A stretch of 64,000 bases of DNA, from the NCBI RefSeq assembly GCF_019801965.1, contig NZ_JAHVIA010000003.1:124001-188000 (forward strand), read 5' to 3'. The notes beneath the pieces are model-generated. The model was not told the origin of the DNA. It made no database searches and worked only from the letters and a program-made list of their open reading frames with translations. Position 1 is the first letter of the stretch. Each line of letters starts with the position of its first letter. Position numbers and translations under genes: made by a program. Source of the DNA: Salipiger bermudensis (lineage in GTDB: Bacteria; Pseudomonadota; Alphaproteobacteria; Rhodobacterales; Rhodobacteraceae). This document shows, one piece after another, positions 1 through 11,737 of this stretch.

Positions 1-841
1 GCAGGGCACGCTGTCCGATGAAGGCGAGCGCCGCGGTCGGAGCGCGGCGCAGCCCGATCAGCCGATGCAGCAGGATCAACGAGGCGGGACAGCTCAGGAT
101 CAGCCACGGCGTCATCGCTTTCGGCGCGGCGAGCTCGACCGCGACCGTCCCGGCGACGAGCAGGATGGCGGCCCGCAGCGGGGTCAGCGCGGCGCGCATG
201 CGCGGCAGATCCTGCGTTGCCAGAACCACGCCGAAGACGAACGGGAGTTGCCAGATCAGCAGGTTCGCAGGCGTCAGCACCGGAAGGCGCAGCCCGGCCA
301 CGTCGAGCGCCGCTCCCGCCACGAAGGCCAGCAGGCAGCTGGCAAGCAGCGCCCCCGGGCGGCGGCCCAGAGGCACGAGGAACGGTGAGAGCAGCAGGAG
401 CAGCAGGTAGACCTCGGCGAACCACCATTCGTAGGCATAGTCATGCCGCAGGGCGAGCGCATTGGTGACCAGCCGCACAGGCTCCACCGAGAAGCGTGGG
501 CCGCGGCCGGTCATCACGTCGCCGAAGAACACCGCACCGATGCCGATCAGCAGTGCGAAATAGACCCAGTAGGCCATAAAGAAGCGCCGCACCCGTCTCA
601 ACGTCGCGGCCCGGTCGACAGCGCCGCTTGCGGCAAGCCCGTAGCCGGTGAGCAGCAGGAAGAGCGCAACACAGACCTTGCCATAACGGCCGATCATGTA
701 GTCGAGCGGCAGCCCCGGCACCGTAGAGACATAGGCGGCCGGCGGATGGATCAGGGTTGGCAGTCCAAAGAGGTGATGGGCAAACATCAGCAGGACGGCG
801 AGGCCCTTGAGGATCAAGGCCTGATGCAGCGTGATGGTCAT
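1..841 (-). CDS. acyltransferase family 3 membrane protein (partial at left edge)
   Basis: Integral membrane protein open to the window's left edge, so its C-terminus is missing; about 280 residues are visible. The start at 841 gives MTITLHQALILKGLAVLLMF, followed by HHLF at about residues 22-25 and a GYGLAASG stretch. This early His plus roughly eight hydrophobic segments is the layout of acyltransferase-3 (OafA/WecH-type) proteins, which O-acylate surface glycans or lipids in the inner membrane. The ATG is separated by 84 bases from the DUF1285 gene on the same strand and could be cotranscribed with it. The family call rests on the topology and the N-terminal His region; the substrate cannot be told. 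A plain multi-pass membrane protein is the alternative. Confidence 0.7.
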   Translation of the reverse strand, partial: MTITLHQALILKGLAVLLMFAHHLFGLPTLIHPPAAYVSTVPGLPLDYMIGRYGKVCVALFLLLTGYGLAASGAVDRAATLRRVRRFFMAYWVYFALLIGIGAVFFGDVMTGRGPRFSVEPVRLVTNALALRHDYAYEWWFAEVYLLLLLLSPFLVPLGRRPGALLASCLLAFVAGAALDVAGLRLPVLTPANLLIWQLPFVFGVVLATQDLPRMRAALTPLRAAILLVAGTVAVELAAPKAMTPWLILSCPASLILLHRLIGLRRAPTAALAFIGQRAL

Positions 842-925
842 CTTTGGCTCGTCTCCGCCTCAACCCGGTGCGCCCGACGATGCCACGCAAATGCCTGCAG
901 ACAAAGCGCGTTGATGCCCGAACGC

Positions 926-1528
926 TCAGTCCGCGAGATCGTCAGCCGGGCTGATGGGGAAAAAGGCACCCGAGGACCAGACCCCGAACCAGCGCGCGCC
1001 GTCCTGCTCGTGCTCGGTGCCGAGCTCGACCAGCCGGTAGAAGCTCTTGCGATCGATCAGCGCCTCGAGATTGGCGCGCACCAGAACGTAGGGCGAGGGC
1101 TCGCCAGTCTCGGGATCGGTGGCGACGCGGATCGGGTGATCCGGGCCCGCGACCGCCTCGTCGCCCACATGGGTGCGGAAGGTCAGGACCTGCGCCGCGC
1201 CTTCCCCCTCGGCCTCGAAATCCGTGGCGACGAAGGGCGCATCCTCGACGGTGATTCCCACCTTCTCGACCGGCGTGACGAGCACGTACTCCTCGCCGTC
1301 CTTGCGAAGGATCGACGAGAACAGCTTGACCATTGCCGGTCGCTCGATGGGCGAGCCGAGGTAATACCACGTCCCGTCCCGGGCGATGCGCATGTCGATA
1401 TCGCCCAGAAAGGGCGGGTTCCACTTGTGAACCGGGGGCAGCCCGCGGCCTTCGATGGCGCGTGCGGAGGCAGCGAGCCCGTCTGCGGAGGGTGTCACGG
1501 AATTTTGTGCCGTCATTGCTTTTGCCAT
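926..1528 (-). CDS. DUF1285 domain-containing protein
   Basis: A 200-residue cytoplasmic protein recognised as DUF1285 by the N-terminal PPVHKWNPP, the [20 protein letters not shown] stretch and a VTPVEKVGI region, all typical of the family. No enzymatic motif or membrane segment is visible and its function is not established. The start at 1528 (MAKAM) is chosen; a second in-frame ATG lies at 1516. A 57-base spacer separates it from the divergent moxR gene, so the two promoters must overlap or face each other there. DUF1285 genes commonly sit beside the MoxR/DUF58 operon in Rhodobacteraceae, which suggests an envelope-related role, but that is inference from context. Confidence 0.85.
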   Translation of the reverse strand: MAKAMTAQNSVTPSADGLAASARAIEGRGLPPVHKWNPPFLGDIDMRIARDGTWYYLGSPIERPAMVKLFSSILRKDGEEYVLVTPVEKVGITVEDAPFVATDFEAEGEGAAQVLTFRTHVGDEAVAGPDHPIRVATDPETGEPSPYVLVRANLEALIDRKSFYRLVELGTEHEQDGARWFGVWSSGAFFPISPADDLAD

Positions 1529-1585
1529 TTTCCAAGCCCGGGATAGAGTTGACTCGTAAACAGGGTATTTCAAGGGAGTCAGCGC

Positions 1586-2583
<998 letters not shown>

Positions 2584-2587
<4 letters not shown>

Positions 2588-3462
2588 GCGACAGCGTCAC
2601 CTACCTCCGCCGCGACGCGCAGCAGGAAGCCAGCCGCTTTCCGGCGCTGCTGGCCCGCGCCGAGCATCTCGCCGGCACCGTGCTCCTGGGCGAGCACGGC
2701 CGCCGCCGCGCCGGCATGGGCGACGATTTCTGGCAATACCGCCCGCTGCGCTCGGGCGACAGCTACCGCAACATCGACTGGCGCCGCTCCGGCCGCGGCG
2801 ATGAGCAGTTCGTGCGCGAGCGCGAATGGCAGATTGCCCAGAGCGTGCAACTCTGGGTCGATCACGGCGCCTCGATGCGCTTCACCTCGGACCAGAACCT
2901 GCCGCAGAAAGGCGACCGCGCCCGGCTCGTGGCATTGGCCACCGCGATCCTGCTGATCCGCGGCGGCGAGCGGGTGGGCTTCACCGGCTGGCAGCTGCCG
3001 CCGCGCAATGGCGACGTGCAGGTGCTGCGGCTGGCCGAGGCGCTCTCGACCGACAGCACTGAGGATTATTCCGAGCCCGAGGCGCGTGGCATGATCCCGC
3101 ATTCCAGGGCGATGTTCGTGTCGGATTTCCTCGGTGATCTGGCTCCCGTCGAGGCGGCGCTCACCAAGGCCGCCGACCGCGGCGTGCGCGGCGTGCTCCT
3201 ACAGGTGCTCGACCCGACCGAGGAGAGCTTTCCCTTCAAGGGGCGCACGATCTTCGAGAGCGTCGGCGGCAGCGTGGCGCATGAGACGCTCAAGGCAGGC
3301 GACCTGCGGGCCCGCTATCTCGAGCGGCTGGCGGAGCGCAAGGACCGGCTCGACCGATTGTCGCGGTTAACGGGCTGGCAATACATGTGTCATCATACCT
3401 CCGACAGCGCCCAGTCGGCGCTGCTGTGGGTATATCGTGCGATGGACGGAGGCCACGGATGA
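2584..3462 (+). CDS. DUF58 domain-containing protein
   Basis: A 292-residue DUF58 protein, the usual partner of MoxR ATPases. The diagnostic block is [20 protein letters not shown] at about residues 55-74, followed by the VRERE element. A VWA-like fold with a conserved aspartate ([10 protein letters not shown]) follows at about 96-105. It starts with TTG at 2584, overlapping the moxR stop by four bases, so translation is probably coupled. Its own stop overlaps the ATG of the next gene. No signal peptide or membrane segment is visible, so it probably sits at the cytoplasmic face next to the membrane proteins downstream. Confidence 0.92.
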
Positions 3463-6248
3463 CGATTCTCGGCCCCCTCGGCTTCACCGCGCCCTGGCTG
3501 CTGCTCGGGCTGCTGGCTTTGCCGGTCCTGTGGATCATCCTGCGCGCCGTGCCGCCGGCGCCGATCCGTCGGATGTTTCCCGGCGTGGTGCTGCTGCTCG
3601 GCCTGAAGGACGAGGAGCAGGTCACCGACCGCACGCCGTGGTGGCTGCTGCTGATGCGGATGCTGGCGGTGGCGGCGGTGATCATCGGGCTCGCCGGCCC
3701 GGTACTGAATCCGCAGGAACAGAGCGGCGCCGAGGCCGGGTCGGGCCCACTTCTGGTGGTGATGGATGCGAGCTGGTCCAGCGCCTCGGACTGGCGCCAG
3801 CGGCAGGACGCGCTCGACACGCTGCTCGCCCGCGCCGAGCGTGAGGCGCGGCCCGTCGCGCTGTTGCGCCTGACCGCGCCGGAGGCGCCGCAGTTCCAGG
3901 CCGCGGGCGTGCTGCAATCGCGCCTGACCGGCATCCTTCCCGAGCCGTGGCAGCCCGACGCCGAGCGCGTCGAGCGCGCCATAGAGATGCTGCCGGATCA
4001 GGATTTCGACAGCTACTGGATGTCCGACGGGCTGGCCCGCGACAGCCGCGCGCCGCTGCTGGAAGCGCTGGAGGGGCACGGCGAGGTGACCGTTTTCGAG
4101 AGTCCCCGCGCCCATTACACGCTCGCGCCTGCCCGGTTCGAGGATGGCCATGTGCTGCTGAGCCTGCACCGGCTGCGCCCCGGCCCGGAAGCCGAGGTCA
4201 CCATCGCCGGCCACGGGCTCGACCCGGCGGGCAACCCGGCGGTTCTGGTGCGCAACCCGGTGATCTTCGAGCAGGCGGCGACCTCCGCCGAGCTGGAGCT
4301 GAACCTGCCCGCCGAGCTGCGCGCCCGCATCACCCGTTTCGAGATCGAGGGCGCCCGCAGCGCCGGAGCGGTGACCCTGCCCGATGACAGCCTGCGCCGC
4401 CGCGAGGTGGCGCTGATCGCCGGCAACGAGAACCGCGAGGGGCTGGAGCTGCTCTCGCCGCTGCACTTCCTCGACCGCGCGCTCGAGCCCACCGCCGACC
4501 TGCTCGACGGCACGCTCGAAGAGGTGCTGCCCGCCAACCCCGATGTGATCGTGCTGGCCGATGTCGCAACCCTCTCTCCGGGCGAGCAATCCGGGGTGCT
4601 GGGGTGGCTCGAGTCCGGCGGCACGCTGCTGCGTTTCGCCGGGCCGCGCCTTGCCGCCAGCGACGTGAGCCGCAGCGAGGAAGATCCGCTGATGCCGGTG
4701 CGCCTGCGCGCCGGGGGTCGAAGCGTCGGCGGCGCGATGAGCTGGGGCGAGCCGAAATCGCTGGCCCCTTTCGGCGAGGAGAGCCCGTTCTTCGGCCTCG
4801 CGATCCCCGAGGATGTCACCGTGACCTCGCAGGTCATGGCCCAGCCCGACCCGACGCTGGCGGCGCGGGTGATCGCGCAACTGACCGACGGCACGCCGCT
4901 GGTGACCCGCAAGCGCGTGGGCCAGGGGCAGGTCGTGCTGTTCCACGTCACCGCCAACGCCGAATGGTCGAGCCTGCCGCTCTCGGGGCTCTTCGTGCAG
5001 ATGCTCGAACGGCTGGCGGTCTCGTCGATGCCCGCGGCGCCTGCGGCAGAGGATCTGCAGGGCACGATCTGGCAGCCGCTGCGCGTGCTCGATGCCTTCG
5101 GCCGCGTGGGGGATGCGGGCAATCTGCCGGGCGTCGAAGGCGAGGTGCTGCTCAGCGCGGCGCTCGGCCCCGATCTCATGCCCGGGCTCTACCAGGGCGA
5201 GGACCGCAGCCTCGCGCGCAACGTGGTCGGTGCCGAGAGCGTGTTCGAGCCGGCGGTCTGGCCCGAGCGGATCAGCGTCGAGGGGCTGTCGCGCCCGGCG
5301 GAAACGCCGCTCGCCGGCTGGCTTCTCGCCGGCGCCATCGCGCTGCTGCTGGCCGACGTCATCGCCTCCCTGGCCCTCTCGGGCCGCCTCGGCGGCGCCC
5401 GGCCCCGCGCCGGGACTGCGGCTATCCTCGCCGCCGTCGCGCTGAGCCTGACGCCCGCCCCCTCCCGCGCGCAGGACAGCACCGCCGGAGACGAGGCCGC
5501 CGCCATGCTCGCCGCCTCGGAGGTGACACTGGCGCATGTGCTGACCGGCGACCGCCAGCTCGACGATCTCGCGCAGGCCGGGCTGCGCGGCCTGTCGGAG
5601 ATCCTGTTCTTCCGGACTTCCGTCGAGCCCGCCGACCCGGTGGGCGTCGATCTCGAGACCGACGAGCTGGCCTTCTTCCCGATGCTCTACTGGCCGGTCA
5701 CCGCCGCCCAGCCAGTGCCCTCGGACGCCGCCTATGCCAAGCTCAATGATTACCTGCGCTCGGGCGGGATGATCCTCTTCGACACCCGCGATTCCGACGT
5801 GGCCGGCTTCGGTGCCTCGAGCGCCGAGGGCCGCAAGCTGCAACAGCTGGCCGCCCCGCTCGACATCCCGCCGCTGGAGCCGATCCCGCAGGACCACGTG
5901 CTCACCCGCACCTTCTATCTGCTGCAGGATTTCCCCGGCCGCTACGCCAGTCGCGATGTCTGGGTGGAGGCCGCCGCTCCCGATGCGGAGTTGATCGAGG
6001 GCATGCCGTTCCGCAACCTCAATGACAACGTGACCCCGGTGGTGATCGGCGGCAACGACTGGGCCTCCGCCTGGGCGATGGACGAGCGGGGCAACCCTCT
6101 GGTGCGCATCGGCTCGGGCTTCGCCGGCGAGCGCCAGCGCGAGATCGCCTATCGCTTCGGTGTCAACCTCGTGATGCACGTGCTCACCGGCAACTACAAA
6201 TCCGACCAGGTGCACGTGCCCGCGCTGCTCGACAGGCTTGGCCAATGA
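3459..6248 (+). CDS. BatA-type N-terminal / DUF4159 membrane protein
   Basis: A 929-residue membrane protein. The first 25 residues (FTAPWLLLGLLALPVLWIIL) and a second segment at about 65-85 form the two transmembrane helices of the aerotolerance regulator N-terminal (BatA) domain. A VWA-like region beginning VVMDASWS follows. Another membrane helix lies at about 615-640 (LLAGAIALLLADVIASLAL). The last 240 residues are DUF4159, recognisable by FFPMLYWPVT and RSGGMILFDTRDSD, a glutamine-amidotransferase-like fold. The start at 3459 overlaps the DUF58 stop as ATGA. It is probably the inner-membrane partner of the MoxR/DUF58 pair, with its sensing domains in the periplasm. Confidence 0.88.
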   Translation: MTILGPLGFTAPWLLLGLLALPVLWIILRAVPPAPIRRMFPGVVLLLGLKDEEQVTDRTPWWLLLMRMLAVAAVIIGLAGPVLNPQEQSGAEAGSGPLLVVMDASWSSASDWRQRQDALDTLLARAEREARPVALLRLTAPEAPQFQAAGVLQSRLTGILPEPWQPDAERVERAIEMLPDQDFDSYWMSDGLARDSRAPLLEALEGHGEVTVFESPRAHYTLAPARFEDGHVLLSLHRLRPGPEAEVTIAGHGLDPAGNPAVLVRNPVIFEQAATSAELELNLPAELRARITRFEIEGARSAGAVTLPDDSLRRREVALIAGNENREGLELLSPLHFLDRALEPTADLLDGTLEEVLPANPDVIVLADVATLSPGEQSGVLGWLESGGTLLRFAGPRLAASDVSRSEEDPLMPVRLRAGGRSVGGAMSWGEPKSLAPFGEESPFFGLAIPEDVTVTSQVMAQPDPTLAARVIAQLTDGTPLVTRKRVGQGQVVLFHVTANAEWSSLPLSGLFVQMLERLAVSSMPAAPAAEDLQGTIWQPLRVLDAFGRVGDAGNLPGVEGEVLLSAALGPDLMPGLYQGEDRSLARNVVGAESVFEPAVWPERISVEGLSRPAETPLAGWLLAGAIALLLADVIASLALSGRLGGARPRAGTAAILAAVALSLTPAPSRAQDSTAGDEAAAMLAASEVTLAHVLTGDRQLDDLAQAGLRGLSEILFFRTSVEPADPVGVDLETDELAFFPMLYWPVTAAQPVPSDAAYAKLNDYLRSGGMILFDTRDSDVAGFGASSAEGRKLQQLAAPLDIPPLEPIPQDHVLTRTFYLLQDFPGRYASRDVWVEAAAPDAELIEGMPFRNLNDNVTPVVIGGNDWASAWAMDERGNPLVRIGSGFAGERQREIAYRFGVNLVMHVLTGNYKSDQVHVPALLDRLGQ

Positions 6249-8284
6249 CCGGACAGATCGTTTTCGACCCGCTGCTGCCGTGGGCCGCCATCTACGCGCT
6301 TGGCGCCGTGGCGCTCGCGGGCGTGATCCTCGCGCTGTGGCGAGGGCTCAACGGCTGGCCGCTGCGCTTCTTCGCGGGGCTGATCCTCGTCGCGGCGCTG
6401 ACCCAGCCCTCCTTCCAGGAGGAAGACCGCGCGCCGCTCTCGGATATCGTGCTGATGGTGGTCGACAAGAGCGCCTCGCAGCGCCTGGCCGACCGGCTCA
6501 ATGTCACCGAAGAGGCCGCCGACACGCTGGAGGCCCGCATCGAGGCGCGGCCCAACACCGAGATCCGCCGCATCGAGCTCGGCGATGGCGAGGGTGACAC
6601 CGGCACCCAGCTGATGACCGCGCTCTCCACCGCCATGGCCGAGGAACCGCGCGGCCGCATCGCCGGGATCTTCCTGCTCTCGGACGGGCGGCTGCACGAT
6701 CTCGAGCGCGCGCCCAACCTACCCGCCCCCATGCACCTGCTGATGACCGGCCGCGAGAGCGACTGGGACCGTCGCCTCATCGTGCAGAACGCCCCGGCCT
6801 TCGCCATCCTCGGCGAGCCGGTGACGCTGACGCTGCGGGTGCAAGATGACGGCGCCGCCCCGGGTGCCACCGATACCCGGCTCGACATCTCGGTCGACGG
6901 CGCCGAGCCGCAGCAGTTCACCGTGCCCATCGGGCAGGATGTCGAGCTGCCGATCGAGCTGCCGCATGGCGGGCTCAACGTCATCCGCTTCTCGACTCCG
7001 GAGGCCGAGGGCGAGCTGACCGACCGCAACAACGCCGCGCTGGTCCAGATCAACGGCGTGCGCGACCGGCTGCGCGTGCTGCTGGTCTCAGGCGAGCCGC
7101 ATGCCGGCGGCCGGACCTGGCGCAACCTGCTGAAATCCGACAGCTCGGTCGATCTCGTGCATTTCACCATCCTGCGCCCGCCCGAGAAGCAGGACGGCGT
7201 GCCGGTCACCGAGCTGTCGCTGATCGCATTTCCCACCCGCGAGCTATTTCTCGAGAAGATCGACGATTTCGACCTGATCATCTTCGACCGCTATAAGCGC
7301 CGCGGCATCCTGCCGGCGATCTACCTCGACAACGTCCGCAACTACGTCGAGAACGGCGGCGCCGTGCTGGTGGCCGCGGGCCCCGATTTCGCCAGCGCGG
7401 ACTCGATCTACCGCTCGCCGCTCTCCGAGATCCTACCCGCCGAACCCACCGCCCGCGTCATCGACGAGGGCTACCGCCCGCGCGTCACCGAACTTGGCGA
7501 GCGCCATCCAGTCACCGCCGGCATGGGCGATCCGGAAAGCTGGGGCCGCTGGCTACGCCAGATCGAGCTCGACCCGCTCGAGGGCGACGTGGTGATGTCT
7601 GGCGTCGACGAGAAGCCGCTTCTGATCCTCGACCGGGTCGGCGAAGGCCGCGTGGCGCTGCTAGGCTCAGATCAGGCCTGGCTCTGGTCGCGCGGCTACG
7701 AGGGCGGCGGCCCGCAGCTCGACCTGCTGCGCCGTCTGGCGCATTGGATGATGAAGGAGCCCGAGCTCGAGGAAGAGGCGCTCTGGGCCGAGGCCAATGG
7801 CCAGACCATGCGCATCATCCGCCGCTCGCTGGGCGAGGGCGTGGGCGCCGTCACCGTGACCCGCCCCGACGGCGAGACCGAGGAGGTGACGCTCTCGGAG
7901 GTCTCCCCCGGCCGGTTCGAGGCACTTTACGAGGGGCCGGAAATCGGGCTCTACCGCCTGAGCGAGGGAGACGAAGAGGCGGTGATCGGCCTCGGCCCCG
8001 CTGCCCCGCGCGAGTTCGAGCAGACCATCGCCAGCGGCGACGCGCTGGAGCCGGTGATCGACACCATGCGCGGCGGCGTGATGCCGCTCGAGGACGGTCT
8101 GCCGAGCATCCGCGCGGTCAGTGCCGGGCGCCCCGCCGCCGGGCGCGGCTGGATCGGCCTCACCCCGCGCGAAGCCTACGAGACGATGGACGTGCGCCAG
8201 ATCCCGCTGCTGCCAGCTTGGCTGACGCTGCTCCTGGCCTCGGGTTTCATCATCGGCGCCTGGCTGCGCGAAGGGCGGCGGTAA
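6245..8284 (+). CDS. membrane protein with VWA/GATase-like region, MoxR operon
   Basis: A 679-residue protein, last in the moxR operon and coupled to the previous gene by an ATGA overlap. Two membrane helices are at about 13-29 and 36-52. A VWA-like start, VLMVVDKSASQRLADR, follows at about 70-85. A central region containing LLVSGEPHAGGRTWRNLLKS and FDLIIFDRYKRRG resembles the glutamine amidotransferase-like fold without a visible catalytic cysteine. A final helix (LLPAWLTLLLASGFIIGAWL) closes the chain. Such proteins accompany DUF4159 proteins in alphaproteobacteria. No catalytic site is obvious, so a structural or sensing role alongside the preceding protein is inferred. Confidence 0.82.
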   Translation: MTGQIVFDPLLPWAAIYALGAVALAGVILALWRGLNGWPLRFFAGLILVAALTQPSFQEEDRAPLSDIVLMVVDKSASQRLADRLNVTEEAADTLEARIEARPNTEIRRIELGDGEGDTGTQLMTALSTAMAEEPRGRIAGIFLLSDGRLHDLERAPNLPAPMHLLMTGRESDWDRRLIVQNAPAFAILGEPVTLTLRVQDDGAAPGATDTRLDISVDGAEPQQFTVPIGQDVELPIELPHGGLNVIRFSTPEAEGELTDRNNAALVQINGVRDRLRVLLVSGEPHAGGRTWRNLLKSDSSVDLVHFTILRPPEKQDGVPVTELSLIAFPTRELFLEKIDDFDLIIFDRYKRRGILPAIYLDNVRNYVENGGAVLVAAGPDFASADSIYRSPLSEILPAEPTARVIDEGYRPRVTELGERHPVTAGMGDPESWGRWLRQIELDPLEGDVVMSGVDEKPLLILDRVGEGRVALLGSDQAWLWSRGYEGGGPQLDLLRRLAHWMMKEPELEEEALWAEANGQTMRIIRRSLGEGVGAVTVTRPDGETEEVTLSEVSPGRFEALYEGPEIGLYRLSEGDEEAVIGLGPAAPREFEQTIASGDALEPVIDTMRGGVMPLEDGLPSIRAVSAGRPAAGRGWIGLTPREAYETMDVRQIPLLPAWLTLLLASGFIIGAWLREGRR

Positions 8285-8322
8285 GCGCCGCTCTTTCGCC
8301 TTCAACGGGAAGAGCCGGTCTG

Positions 8323-8670
8323 TCAGGGCAGGTCGTGGACGGTGCGCTCCTCGCTCCACCCATCGACAAGGCAACGCGCGCGGAGAAAGACCCGCTCCGT
8401 ACCTTCCGGGATCGACACGCCCGAGAGCGACCGGGTAAAGGGCTGCTCGGTCTCGTGCGGATGCGCCAGCACGCGGGTGCCGAGCACGGTGCCGTCCTCC
8501 ATCTCCACCCGCCAGCCATCGGCATAATGCTCCCAGCCGCTATCAGGATGCGCGATGGTGACCGAGATGCGCCAGTTCTCGCCCTGGCGCGCGGCCTCGG
8601 TGGCAACGATCTCGGGCGGGTCGGCCAGCGCCGGCGCGGCGAGAAGCAGGAGGGGCAGGAGCGGTTTCAT
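8323..8670 (-). CDS. small secreted protein, unknown function
   Basis: A 115-residue protein with a signal peptide, MKPLLPLLLLAAPALA, cleaved after ALA at about residue 16. The mature part is about 99 residues, rich in beta-strand-like sequence, with one cysteine (RARCLVDGW). I recognise no domain. It is convergent with the moxR operon (39-base gap) and lies 61 bases from the NlpC gene on the same strand, so it may be the last gene of that unit. Similar short periplasmic proteins ending in RTVHDLP-like tails occur beside these genes in roseobacters, as far as I recall. A periplasmic location is the only functional statement supported. Confidence 0.75.
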   Translation of the reverse strand: MKPLLPLLLLAAPALADPPEIVATEAARQGENWRISVTIAHPDSGWEHYADGWRVEMEDGTVLGTRVLAHPHETEQPFTRSLSGVSIPEGTERVFLRARCLVDGWSEERTVHDLP

Positions 8671-8731
8671 TGGGCCAGTCTACACCGGCTTGGCCCGAGC
8701 GGTGCATCACATCTGGTCGAGAGGCCCGCGC

Positions 8732-9558
8732 TCAGCCCAACCGCGCGTGCCGGGTCACCGGGCCATCGCCCTGCGCCTCGATCCGCGCCACCGCCTCCGC
8801 GAGCCCCTCATAGGCCACGGCCATGTGGTAAGCATTGGCGTGCAGGATGGTCTCCGGATCCGACACCCAGGCGACATGGCCCTTCCAGAACAGCAAGTCG
8901 CCGCGCATGGGCGTCGTGCCCGGCGCCAGCGTCTCGCCCAGCGCCTTCTCCTGCAGGTCGCTGTCGCCCGGGCAAGCGATGCCGCAGGCCGAGAGCCCGG
9001 CCTGAACCAGCCCCGAACAGTCGATGCCGAAGGCCGAATTGCCACCCCAGAGATAGGGCGTCCCGAGATAGCGCGCCGCTTCGGCGACCGGGTCGCCCGC
9101 CAGCGCATCGGTGAGATGCATCGTCGGCACCCAGCCAAGCTCGGTCTCGCAGAACCGCCCCTCGCGCCCCGTCACCACCAGAGACGAGAGCTGCGACAGG
9201 GCGCTGGTCTCGCGGCTCTTGAAGTCGGGCGCGGGGTAGACATGGGTGTGCCGCGCCGCGACGCGGTGGGTCGGGGTGCCTCGTGCTGCCGCCGGGCGCA
9301 GCGCCTCGGCCGGCACCCAGCCGGCATAGCCCGCGCCGGGCGCGAGGCCGAAGCCCAGGCCGTCGCGGGTCTCGAGCAGCTCGAACGCGTCGCCGTAGCG
9401 CAGCTGCCGCTCGCGCCGACCGCCGGGGCGGGCCACGAGATCGACCACCGGCTCGCAGACATAGGAGGCCACAGGATCGACCGGCACCAGCTCGGGGAAC
9501 TCCGTCGCGAGCCTGCGGGCGACGACCCGGTCATTGGCGGCGGTCAGGCGCCGGTCGC

Positions 9559-9562
<4 letters not shown>
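8732..9562 (-). CDS. NlpC/P60 family peptidase with SH3-like domain
   Basis: A 276-residue cell-wall hydrolase of the NlpC/P60 family, which cleaves peptide stems of peptidoglycan. The N-terminal half carries SH3-like segments (LRYGDAFELLETRDGLGFG and YAGWVPAEALR). The catalytic domain holds YLWGGNSAFGIDCSGL with Cys182, then the His in GHVAWV and a third polar residue near LHANAY. No signal peptide is present, so it may act on recycled muropeptides or be exported another way. It begins with GTG at 9562, whose GTGA overlaps the stop of the M17 aminopeptidase. This M17-NlpC pair is common in Rhodobacteraceae and suggests linked turnover of muropeptides. Confidence 0.92.
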
Positions 9563-10941
<1,379 letters not shown>

Positions 10942-11206
10942 GGGAGAGGCCTTTCTAGGAGGGACGTCAGTTGGCGCGAGCCTAGCGCAGCCCGCCGGAC
11001 CTGCAAGGCCCTCCACACGCGGCAGAGATCCGGGCGGCGGCGCGATCGCACAGGGATCATCCCCCGTGCGGCAGCCAACGGGGACGGGCGCCACCCAAGC
11101 CGCCAGGGCGGATGTCGAGGGGTCTGCTCACCCTAGAGAGCCGCCCGCAAACCCAAGATGGATCAGGCGAGAGCAGCGCGCTCAGCCGTGCACTCAGCCA
11201 GCGCCC

Positions 11207-11599
11207 TCAGATCGTGAGGTCCTGCAGATCCCAGATCGCGTAGAGCGAGCGCTCTCCGACCCGCGCCATGCGCGCCAGCACCGCTGCCAGCGCCACCGCA
11301 TCGGCACTGTCGATACAGAGCGCCACGCTCTCCGCAACGCGGCGCAGGACGGTCATGCCGATCTCGTCGGCCAGGGTGGCGAGGGCGCCGGCGCAGCTGC
11401 GCAACTCGGCGCGATCTCCGGTCTCGTAAAGGCGCGCGGCCTGTCCGAGGCGGAAGGCCAGCTCCTCCATCGCGCGGCAGACGAGATCCTCGCCCCGCTG
11501 CGCGCCGAAGCGTTCGTAAAGCTGCGCGAGCCGCGCGGGATCGACCAATGCCGGTTCCGCCAGCGTCAGTCTTGCGACCTGGTCCACAGCGGCCTCCAT
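11207..11599 (-). CDS. small helical protein, Hpt-like but His-less
   Basis: A 130-residue, almost entirely helical soluble protein with an AGGTGACGC ribosome site before its ATG. I cannot assign a family securely. The stretch ELRSCAGALATLADEIGM at about residues 64-81, followed by an amphipathic helix ending ARMARVGERSL, has the spacing of a histidine phosphotransfer (Hpt) domain (HxLKGxxxxxGA). A conserved His is not present, because Arg/Ser occupies its place. It is monocistronic, divergent from the carbonic anhydrase gene. Either a degenerate Hpt-fold protein or an unrelated helical protein is possible; the first is speculation from pattern spacing. Confidence 0.65.
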   Translation of the reverse strand: MEAAVDQVARLTLAEPALVDPARLAQLYERFGAQRGEDLVCRAMEELAFRLGQAARLYETGDRAELRSCAGALATLADEIGMTVLRRVAESVALCIDSADAVALAAVLARMARVGERSLYAIWDLQDLTI

Positions 11600-11676
11600 G
11601 CGTCACCTCCCCCACGGCGGAGGGGGATAGCGGCACGGAGTTCCCAAAAGGTTAGGCCAAGCCGATTTATTCTCTC

Positions 11677-11695
11677 GAATTCCGGAAGAATTCCG
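11677..11695. repeat. 8-bp direct repeat upstream of carbonic anhydrase gene
   Basis: GAATTCCG occurs at 11677-11684 and again at 11688-11695, an 11-base period that puts both copies on the same DNA face. The repeats lie in the 138-base divergent region between the helical protein gene (start 11599) and carbonic anhydrase (start 11738). This arrangement suits a regulator binding as a tandem dimer, but no known consensus is recognised. Confidence 0.35.
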
Positions 11696-11737
11696 CGTAT
11701 TGCCAAGCCCGGTGCGTGACCCGAACAGGAGGACGAC

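Noticed and set aside
3393-6245. A 950-codon open frame antisense to the DUF4159 gene
   Set aside because: Its translation is low-complexity, rich in His, Gln, Arg and Gly, as expected for the complement of GC-rich coding DNA; the plus-strand gene has clear domains.
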